DNA of 12,429 nucleotides from contig JAJTHO010000027.1 in assembly GCA_021297975.1 (NCBI GenBank), positions 1-12,429 on the forward strand, given 5' to 3'. Made by a program: the position numbers and the translations under genes. This DNA comes from Alphaproteobacteria bacterium (GTDB lineage: Bacteria > Pseudomonadota > Alphaproteobacteria > JAJTHO01). Below the pieces are notes generated by a model. It ran no database searches and was not told the DNA's origin. It saw only the letters and a list, made by a program, of their open reading frames with translations. The first letter of the stretch is position 1. The number at the start of each line of letters is the position of its first letter. Shown here piece after piece: positions 8,335 through 12,429 of the stretch.

Positions 8335-8759
8335 GGTCTCATCATGTCCCAGGGATTGATAAGGGCAATACCGCAGGAGGCAAAGTCTTTTGTGTTGCGG
8401 GTGATGAGGGTGGCGTTATGAGCGTGGGTTATAGCGGCGATTTGCAGGTCTTCAGTGGAAACATTATGTCCATGACTCTTGTGCTTAATTTTCAATAACC
8501 CAAAGTAACACGCCGCATCCACATCAAAAGACAGGAACTTATTTTCAAAGCCACTTTTTTGCCAAAGACTGAAATTTTTATCCAAGTTTTGCTTCTTCTT
8601 ACCATGTGGTAGGCGAGCAATACCAAAGATTATTTCAGCGAGATTGATCGTCGTACTGTAGAGAGCGCTGCGGGACTGACGCGCAAACCAAGTAAGCACA
8701 ACCTGATCCCCTTGGGGTTTTATAAGTTCAGATAAAACGTTGGTATCAAGAATAAACAT
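8331..8759 (-). CDS. PIN-domain ribonuclease toxin, FitB/VapC type
   Basis: A 142-residue PIN-fold toxin starting FILDTNVLSELIKP, the hallmark N-terminus of FitB/VapC proteins, which cleave RNA using acidic residues that bind Mg or Mn. The expected acidic positions are present: D5 in LDTN, E42 in NLAEI, D104 in TEDLQIAAI and D125 in RNTKDF. The toxin therefore looks intact. The ATG at 8759 shares one base with the antitoxin stop (TGATG), the usual coupled arrangement with antitoxin first. The frame is also open 36 codons further upstream, but that extension overlaps the antitoxin, is basic and low-complexity, and lacks family resemblance. No Shine-Dalgarno is visible, consistent with translational reinitiation. 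The gene is noticeably AT-rich (for example 18 of 60 bases are G or C in 8521-8580) compared with dnaJ, suggesting acquisition. Its stop overlaps the dnaJ start. Confidence 0.9.
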   Translation of the reverse strand: MFILDTNVLSELIKPQGDQVVLTWFARQSRSALYSTTINLAEIIFGIARLPHGKKKQNLDKNFSLWQKSGFENKFLSFDVDAACYFGLLKIKHKSHGHNVSTEDLQIAAITHAHNATLITRNTKDFASCGIALINPWDMMRP

Positions 8760-9016
8760 CAATCGAAGGTAGGTATAGGCCGTTCGGCTATGTCTTTTTC
8801 CCGAACCGGAATAGGAAGCGCATCTACGCCTGCATCTATAAGTAGCTGACGCAAACCCAGAACCCAATCATCGCCAGAATTTAAGCCGTTCACATCCAAC
8901 GCCGCATCCAAAATCTGCCGCGCTTCCTCTTCCATGGAGTGTCCATGCTTGGCGGCTGTAAGGCGGAGTGCGGCCTTTGTCTGCGGTTTAAGTTTACGGA
9001 TGGTAATGCTTGTCAT
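8759..9016 (-). CDS. Ribbon-helix-helix antitoxin, FitA/VapB type
   Basis: An 85-residue antitoxin. Residues 1-42 match the Arc/MetJ-like ribbon-helix-helix fold of FitA-type (StbC-like) antitoxins: a beta strand SITIRKL at 3-9 that would enter the DNA major groove, then helix KAALRLTAAKHG and helix SMEEEARQILDAAL. The C-terminal part, including the charged VREKDIAERP segment near 71-80, is where such antitoxins wrap and inhibit the PIN toxin. It pairs with the toxin through a TGATG overlap. There is no Shine-Dalgarno before the ATG at 9016. A good promoter ends 6 nt before the ATG, so the mRNA may be leaderless. Antitoxins of this class repress their own promoter, and an array of half-sites lies directly upstream. 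Family placement is confident; FitA versus VapB naming is not. Confidence 0.88.
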   Translation of the reverse strand: MTSITIRKLKPQTKAALRLTAAKHGHSMEEEARQILDAALDVNGLNSGDDWVLGLRQLLIDAGVDALPIPVREKDIAERPIPTFD

Positions 9017-9022
9017 GATAGA

Positions 9023-9051
9023 AATTTACCATAAAACAGCAGTGCCGTCAA
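9023..9051 (-). promoter_or_regulatory. Promoter of the toxin-antitoxin operon, probably leaderless
   Basis: On the minus strand TTGACG (9046-9051, 5 of 6 to TTGACA) is followed by exactly 17 bp and then TAAATT (9023-9028, 4 of 6 to TATAAT). The antitoxin ATG begins 6 nt after the -10 hexamer, so the expected transcription start falls on or next to the A of the ATG. The -35 box lies inside the palindromic repeat array. Confidence 0.55.
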
Positions 9052-9064
9052 TGACAGCACTGCT
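9030..9064 (-). terminator. Possible weak Rho-independent terminator after the lipoprotein gene
   Basis: Read on the minus strand, 9064-9038 is a near-perfect hairpin: AGCAGTGC pairs with GCACTGCT, with an inner TGTCA/TGACG continuation including one G-U pair and a three-base loop. It is followed by GTTTTATGG. The U-run is short, so termination may be partial. The same bases contain the antitoxin -35 box and half-sites, so the palindrome may be purely an operator. Confidence 0.35.
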
Positions 9065-9077
9065 ATCATTGATATCA
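9034..9077. promoter_or_regulatory. Operator array of alternating 8-bp half-sites upstream of the antitoxin
   Basis: On the plus strand five related octamers start at 9034, 9043, 9052, 9061 and 9070, each separated by one base: AAACAGCA, TGCCGTCA, TGACAGCA, TGCTATCA, TGATATCA. They alternate between a TGAYAGCA-like form and its reverse complement. TGCTATCA is the half-site I recall for the gonococcal FitAB operator, where two copies are separated by 12 bp; here the spacing is different. The array covers the -35 box and reaches into the lipoprotein stop codon. This is the expected place and symmetry for autorepression by the RHH antitoxin. Confidence 0.55.
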
Positions 9078-9812
9078 TTTAGGTTTAGCCAGTGCCGCAT
9101 CAAGCAATTGACTTTCAAGCGCAGGAACCAATAGCTTTAGCGCCTCGACATTGGCTTTGTTTTCAATCAGGCTAAAATTTTGATATGTTGTGCCGGGACG
9201 ACTGCTAGTGGATGCGCTGGCGTTTGTTTGAGCATAGGCAATAGGTAATCCGGACGCTACATCAATAACAGTACCTATGGCGGTGCTGTCATTCTCAAGC
9301 GTGCGCGTCGGCAAGATGTATAACGTTAACAAATCCGCGAGCCACAATCCCCCCTCGCGGCGTTTTATGTTAAATTCATAAAACACCAGCGCATCCAACT
9401 TCAAGCCAGCAGCCGCCAAGCGTGCATGTTGTAATGTTGAGAGTGAATTATTACTTCTCGTCAAAGAGGCTCTAATAATTTGCGTGGGCACAATTTCAAA
9501 GGTACCCAAACGAGACCGGCGTTCTGCCGCTAAAGCTTGGAGGGTTGCAAGTTCTGTATCGGGTATTGTGGTTAAAGAGTCATCATGGTACCTAGAGGAG
9601 GAGTAATCAAGACGAACCACTCCAAAACGGGCAGGAAACTTTAATGCCGGTTTATTGGAGGCTGCCTCAACCATATCTTTGGCAAAATCATTATTCTTGA
9701 TTTTTAGCTCACTCAGGTAACCGGCTTTGTCACCATACCCTTTTAAAGGCTGGGGTGTACAAGCAGAAAGAGCGGTGATTGTCAGAGTCAGAATGATAAG
9801 GTGTTGAAACAT
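9075..9812 (-). CDS. Uncharacterised lipoprotein translationally coupled to dnaK
   Basis: A 245-residue protein with a clear lipoprotein signal: hydrophobic residues 2-14 and a lipobox LSAC with the lipidated Cys at 18. After a short linker (KGYGDKAGYLSE) come a PARFGVVRLDY strand, a helical region rich in Leu and Ala, FEIVPTQIIRASL, then LDALVFYEFNIKRR, LLTLYILPTRTLENDSTAIG and TVIDVASGLPIAYA. This order of elements faintly recalls the rhombotarget-lipoprotein family (a P-R-x-G strand, an I-I-P segment, a D-x-L-x-x-Y strand, then V-x-P with D-x-S/A-S), but I cannot assign it. Its ATG shares one base with the dnaK stop (TAATG), with a distant AAGGGA about 11 nt upstream. It must therefore be co-transcribed with dnaK and is presumably heat-inducible. 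Base composition is more AT-rich than dnaK or dnaJ (21-27 G/C per 60 in sampled rows). Function unknown; an envelope-stress role is only a guess from context. Confidence 0.85.
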   Translation of the reverse strand: MFQHLIILTLTITALSACTPQPLKGYGDKAGYLSELKIKNNDFAKDMVEAASNKPALKFPARFGVVRLDYSSSRYHDDSLTTIPDTELATLQALAAERRSRLGTFEIVPTQIIRASLTRSNNSLSTLQHARLAAAGLKLDALVFYEFNIKRREGGLWLADLLTLYILPTRTLENDSTAIGTVIDVASGLPIAYAQTNASASTSSRPGTTYQNFSLIENKANVEALKLLVPALESQLLDAALAKPK

Positions 9813-11722
9813 TATCCATTTGTTCCCTTTTTCGGCTCATTAACTTCCTCAAAATCCGCATCCACGACTTTTTCATTCGCGTTGGCGGTGGCTTCTGCGC
9901 CCGGTGCCGCGCCGTCTTGTTGGGCTTTATAAATAGCCTCACCCAGTTTCATGGACACTTGCGCCGTGGCCTGGATATTGGTTTTCAAGGCTTCCAAGTC
10001 TTCTTTTTCGCGGGCTTCTTTGAGCGCGAGGAGTGCCTGCTCAATTTCAGTTTTAACCGCGGCATCAACCTTGCTGCCATGTTCTGTCAGGCTTTTTTCG
10101 GTCGAGTGAATCAGGCTGTCGGCCTGATTTTTAACATCCACCAGCTCGCGCCGCGCTTTATCGGCATCGGCGTTTTCTTCGGCTTCTTTGACCATTTTCT
10201 TAATGTCATCATCCGATAGACCGCCGGAGGCTTGAATACGGATTTGCTGTTCTTTGTTAGTGGCTTTGTCTTTAGCCGAAACGCTCACGATACCGTTGGC
10301 ATCAATGTCAAAGGTCACCTCAACCTGCGGCACACCGCGCGGTGCGGGCGGAATACCCACAAGGTCAAATTGACCCAGCATTTTGTTATCCGCCGCCATT
10401 TCCCGCTCGCCTTGGAACACGCGAATGGTGACGGCATTCTGGTTGTCTTCGGCGGTTGAGAACACCTGGCTTTTCCGGGTGGGGATGGTGGTGTTGCGCT
10501 CAATCAGACGGGTAAACACGCCGCCAAGGGTTTCAATCCCAAGGGAGAGGGGTGTTACATCCAACAGCAGCACGTCTTTCACGTCGCCTTTTAAAACGCC
10601 GCCCTGAATCGCCGCACCAATGGCCACGACTTCATCGGGGTTAACGCCTTTATGCGGCTCTTTACCAAAGAAATTTTTGACGAGTTCCTGCACTTTCGGC
10701 ATCCGCGTCATCCCGCCGACGAGAATCACTTCGTCAATCTGGCTGGCAGTAATCCCGGCATCTTTCAGCGCGGCTTTGCACGGCACCATAGTTTTTTGCA
10801 GCAGATCATCCACCAGCGCCTCTAATTTCGCGCGGGTTAGCTTCACGTTGAGGTGTTTCGGGCCCGATGCGTCGGCGGTGATAAACGGCAGGTTCACTTC
10901 GGTTTGCGGCGTGCTGGACAGCTCAATCTTGGCTTTTTCCGCTGCTTCTTTCAGGCGCTGCAGCGCCAGTGTGTCTTTACGCAAATCAATGCTGTTATCT
11001 TTTTTGAATTCTTCGGCCAAAAAATCAATGATGCGGTTGTCAAAATCTTCCCCGCCGAGGAAGGTATCGCCGTTGGTGGATTTCACCTCAAACACGCCGT
11101 CGCCGATCTCGAGGATCGAGACGTCAAACGTGCCGCCGCCAAGGTCATATACCGCAATCGTGCCGGCTTTTTTCTTATCAAGGCCGTAGGCCAGCGCCGC
11201 TGCCGTTGGCTCGTTAATAATGCGCAGCACCTCTAAACCAGCAATTTTCCCGGCATCGCGGGTTGCTTGGCGCTGTGAATCGTTAAAATAGGCGGGAACG
11301 GTGATAACCGCTTGAGTCACCGGCTGGCCGAGATAGCGTTCCGCTGTCTCTTTCATTTTCATCAGGGTATAGGCGCTGATCTGGCTGGGGGAGTATTTTT
11401 TGCCGTCGGCCTCAACCCACGCATCGCCGTTATCGCCCTGCACGATTTTATAGGGCACGGTACCGCTGTCTTTTTTGGTAATCGGGTCATCAAAGCGGCG
11501 GCCAATCAGGCGCTTAATCGCGTAAAAGGTGTTGTGGGGGTTCGTGACGCCCTGGCGTTTGGCGGGCTGGCCAACCAGGCGTTCGCCGTCTTTGGCAAAG
11601 GCGACAATAGAGGGGGTTGTGCGCGCGCCTTCGGCGTTTTCCAAGACTTTCGGGTCTTTGCCGTCCATAATAGCGACGCAGCTATTGGTTGTTCCTAAGT
11701 CAATACCGACTACATATGCCAT
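9812..11722 (-). CDS. dnaK: Chaperone DnaK (Hsp70)
   Basis: A 636-residue ATP-dependent chaperone, of typical length for bacterial DnaK and with alphaproteobacterial character. The nucleotide-binding domain covers residues 1-383, with phosphate-1 loop GIDLGTTNSC at 6-15, phosphate-2 loop VYDLGGGTFDVS at 191-202 and adenosine-motif VILVGGMTRMPKV at 332-344. The interdomain linker VLLLDVTPLSLG is at 384-395, and the beta-sandwich substrate-binding domain and helical lid follow to about 600. The tail is disordered and ends near VVDADFEEV followed by an unusual EPKKGTNG extension. The ATG at 11722 is preceded by GAGG with suitable spacing. It has a heat-shock-type promoter upstream and heads the minus-strand gene string. 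It is followed by a lipoprotein, not directly by dnaJ; the stop codon overlaps the lipoprotein ATG by one base. No grpE or hrcA gene is in the window. Confidence 0.98.
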   Translation of the reverse strand: MAYVVGIDLGTTNSCVAIMDGKDPKVLENAEGARTTPSIVAFAKDGERLVGQPAKRQGVTNPHNTFYAIKRLIGRRFDDPITKKDSGTVPYKIVQGDNGDAWVEADGKKYSPSQISAYTLMKMKETAERYLGQPVTQAVITVPAYFNDSQRQATRDAGKIAGLEVLRIINEPTAAALAYGLDKKKAGTIAVYDLGGGTFDVSILEIGDGVFEVKSTNGDTFLGGEDFDNRIIDFLAEEFKKDNSIDLRKDTLALQRLKEAAEKAKIELSSTPQTEVNLPFITADASGPKHLNVKLTRAKLEALVDDLLQKTMVPCKAALKDAGITASQIDEVILVGGMTRMPKVQELVKNFFGKEPHKGVNPDEVVAIGAAIQGGVLKGDVKDVLLLDVTPLSLGIETLGGVFTRLIERNTTIPTRKSQVFSTAEDNQNAVTIRVFQGEREMAADNKMLGQFDLVGIPPAPRGVPQVEVTFDIDANGIVSVSAKDKATNKEQQIRIQASGGLSDDDIKKMVKEAEENADADKARRELVDVKNQADSLIHSTEKSLTEHGSKVDAAVKTEIEQALLALKEAREKEDLEALKTNIQATAQVSMKLGEAIYKAQQDGAAPGAEATANANEKVVDADFEEVNEPKKGTNG

Positions 11723-11729
11723 GGTTTTA

Positions 11730-11772
11730 CCTCATTAAAATAGTGAGGGCGAGGGTGATTGGCACTCTCGCC
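11730..11772 (-). promoter_or_regulatory. dnaK leader hairpins, the second covering the Shine-Dalgarno
   Basis: In the dnaK mRNA, GGCGAG (11772-11767) can pair with CUCGCC (11753-11748). Immediately after, CCUCA (11748-11744) can pair with UGAGG (11734-11730) across a 9-nt AU-rich loop. The UGAGG arm contains the Shine-Dalgarno of dnaK, whose ATG begins 7 nt later. The SD stem is only 5 bp, so it could be a weak, heat-melted element or simply chance. Confidence 0.35.
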
Positions 11773-11785
11773 GTGACAGTGATAT
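11759..11785. promoter_or_regulatory. Degenerate CIRCE-like inverted repeat
   Basis: On the plus strand TTGGCACTC (8 of 9 to the CIRCE left arm TTAGCACTC), exactly 9 bp, then CAGTGATAT (6 of 9 to GAGTGCTAA). It lies at the predicted dnaK transcription start, where HrcA operators normally sit. The weak second arm means it may be a decayed site or a coincidence. Confidence 0.3.
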
Positions 11786-11810
11786 GGGGGGGAATGGCGC
11801 GAAGTGCAAG
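11784..11810 (-). promoter_or_regulatory. Heat-shock (RpoH/sigma-32 type) promoter of dnaK
   Basis: On the minus strand CTTGCA (11805-11810, 5 of 6 to CTTGAA) is followed by 15 bp and CCCCAT (11784-11789), continuing AT as in the common CCCCATNT form. A start near 11776 would give a leader of about 54 nt. The position, spacing and target gene all fit an RpoH promoter. Confidence 0.75.
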
Positions 11811-11835
11811 AGTTTGCTGCTGGAGAAAAAATGCG

Positions 11836-11864
11836 TTGAAATTAGTGCGAATGTATGCGATATT
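11836..11864 (+). promoter_or_regulatory. Candidate promoter of the AT-rich orphan gene
   Basis: TTGAAA (11836-11841), 17 bp, then GATATT (11859-11864), preceded by TG at the extended -10 position (11856-11857). The start would lie near 11871, about 14 nt before the ATG, with GGAGG in between. It overlaps nothing of the dnaK promoter but is back-to-back with it. Confidence 0.4.
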
Positions 11865-11884
11865 AAATTATAAACGGAGGAATT

Positions 11885-12304
11885 ATGGTAGACGCTTACT
11901 TGCGTAAATATAAAGGGAATGGCATTATGTTCTTCGATATAAAGGTCGATGGCGGATATCGAACTCGGGAACAAAAAGATGCATTAGATGATGCGGCGGG
12001 AGGATTATGTGTTCAATCCAAAGAACTAGGTATGGTATATAGGTTAAGTGCGGAACGGCTACTTGTAGTGACAAAACATGAATGTATGGAAAATAAAATA
12101 AAAGTTCTTTTACGTGATACCCAATTAAATGTTAGATCAGCAATTGAGAAGGCTTTAAATCATAATTCAAAATTACATAATAAATCAGGCGCAGCATTAA
12201 GCGAAAGTGCCTCATATAAAAAAGCACCAGATGTAGATCAAGATCATAGTAATATGTTGCAGATTCTTAAATATACTATCTCACTAGATGGGATTGCTAA
12301 ATAA
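11885..12304 (+). CDS. Hypothetical protein, AT-rich orphan gene
   Basis: A 139-residue protein of no recognised family. It has no signal peptide or membrane segment and looks soluble and cytoplasmic. The first half (to about residue 80) contains a possible alpha/beta fold with FFDIKVDGGYRT, YRLSAERLLVVTK and NKIKVLLRDTQLNV; the second half is polar, rich in Ser, Lys, Asn and His, and probably helical or disordered. The start at 11885 is supported by GGAGG four bases upstream and a candidate promoter. GC content is about 35% by hand count, against 62% in a sampled row of dnaK, and codon third positions are A/T-rich, which suggests horizontal acquisition. It diverges from dnaK and is followed within 60 bp by an IS1-family transposase gene. 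It could be a cargo or neighbour gene of a mobile element. The coding call rests on the ribosome site, length and composition only. Confidence 0.6.
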   Translation: MVDAYLRKYKGNGIMFFDIKVDGGYRTREQKDALDDAAGGLCVQSKELGMVYRLSAERLLVVTKHECMENKIKVLLRDTQLNVRSAIEKALNHNSKLHNKSGAALSESASYKKAPDVDQDHSNMLQILKYTISLDGIAK

Positions 12305-12321
12305 TAGTAGATTTTTATAAT
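12294..12321 (+). promoter_or_regulatory. Candidate promoter for the insertion-sequence transposase
   Basis: A perfect TATAAT (12316-12321) lies 16 bp after TTGCTA (12294-12299, 4 of 6). The start would fall near 12328, about 30 nt before the transposase ATG. The region is AT-rich, so chance matches are more likely here. Confidence 0.4.
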
Positions 12322-12429
12322 TAGCCGGGTATAAAATCTCCGAAAGAAGGAGAACAACATGCAATGTCCCCACTGCGGCAGCGAGAAGAACTGCAAGAAT
12401 GGCAAGGTAAATGGCGGAAAGCAACGCTA
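12305..12429 (+). mobile_element. Left part of an IS1-family insertion sequence, boundary not defined
   Basis: The InsA-like gene start places an IS1-type element at the right edge, continuing beyond it. Its terminal inverted repeat cannot be fixed without the other end. A plausible left end is the GGTATAAAATC segment beginning near 12328. An imperfect inverted repeat, AGATTTTTATA (12309-12319) and TATAAAATCT (12330-12339), surrounds that point. Confidence 0.5.
12359..12429 (+). CDS. IS1-family transposase N-terminal protein (InsA-like), cut by window edge
   Basis: Only the first 23 complete codons are present. They read MQCPHCGSEKN then CKNGKVNGGKQR, with a CxxC pair (C3, C6) and the KNGK...GKQR motif typical of the zinc-binding InsA domain of IS1-family elements of the MQCPHCGS kind. 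InsA is the DNA-binding repressor or N-terminal part; the full transposase is usually made by frameshifting into insB, which would lie outside the window. A strong AAGGAG at 12347-12352 stands 6 nt before the ATG, which fixes the start. The family call rests on a short stretch but the motif is distinctive. Confidence 0.75.
   Translation, partial: MQCPHCGSEKNCKNGKVNGGKQR

Noticed and set aside
7765..8421. 218-codon open frame on the plus strand across dnaJ and the toxin 3' end
   Set aside because: It is antisense to a certain dnaJ gene; its Ala/Leu/Arg-rich composition is what a shadow frame of GC-rich coding DNA gives, and no ribosome site or family motif was seen.
8700..8740. CCCCAA preceded by CTGAAC on the minus strand as a heat-shock promoter for dnaJ
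   Set aside because: The spacing between the two elements is about 8 bp, far too short for an RpoH promoter, and the -10 match is incomplete.
8760..8867. 36-codon N-terminal extension of the PIN toxin
   Set aside because: It overlaps the antitoxin in another frame, is Arg/Ser-rich without homology character, and the canonical FILDTN start lies at 8759 with a TGATG junction.
8331..9016. Idea that the module is a retron, CRISPR or phage-defence locus beyond a toxin-antitoxin pair
   Set aside because: No reverse transcriptase, repeats or effector genes are present; the two genes are fully explained as RHH antitoxin and PIN toxin.
10620..11189. 189-codon and neighbouring 127-128-codon plus-strand frames over dnaK
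   Set aside because: They lie wholly antisense to dnaK, have Ser/Arg-rich low-information sequence, and match no family; mirror-strand open frames opposite dnaK are a common artefact.

Overview
The window looks like a chromosomal segment of an alphaproteobacterium. This is inferred from the character of the DnaK and DnaJ proteins, a heat-shock-type promoter (CTTGCA, 15 bp, CCCCATAT) upstream of dnaK, and generally GC-rich coding DNA. It is nearly all coding, and no stretch over 300 bases lacks a gene. No tRNA, rRNA or CRISPR array was seen.

Positions 1-5385 hold a cell-envelope polysaccharide block. On the minus strand is a very large multi-SLBB polysaccharide export (OPX/Wza-type) protein, followed 7 nt later by a YjbH-family outer-membrane protein that runs off the left edge. 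Divergent from them, with only 23 bp between the start codons, is a YjbF/GfcB-type lipoprotein on the plus strand. Together these resemble the yjb/gfc secretion genes, with the lipoprotein gene flipped relative to the other two. No glycosyltransferase or polymerase gene lies in the window.

Positions 5380-11722 are a minus-strand gene string in the order dnaK, unknown lipoprotein, RHH antitoxin, PIN toxin, dnaJ, MsbA-like ABC exporter. Almost every junction is a stop/start overlap or a very short gap: TAATG between dnaK and the lipoprotein, TGATG between antitoxin and toxin, ATGA between toxin and dnaJ, and about 18 nt from dnaJ to the exporter. The lipoprotein and the FitAB/VapBC-type toxin-antitoxin pair are more AT-rich than dnaK and dnaJ, and appear to have been inserted into an ancestral dnaK-dnaJ operon. 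The antitoxin has its own plausible promoter, which would give a leaderless mRNA. This promoter is overlaid by a regular array of 8-bp half-sites (period 9 bp, alternating orientation), one of which (TGCTATCA) equals the half-site I recall for gonococcal FitA. Expression of dnaJ may therefore be partly under toxin-antitoxin control.

The dnaK leader carries the heat-shock promoter, a degenerate CIRCE-like inverted repeat at the expected place, and a small hairpin that would cover the Shine-Dalgarno sequence.

Positions 11885-12429 are different in character. An AT-rich (about 35% GC by hand count) orphan gene of unknown function diverges from dnaK. It is followed by the beginning of an IS1-family insertion sequence (InsA-like zinc-finger protein) cut by the right edge, which suggests an accessory or recombined segment next to the chaperone operon.
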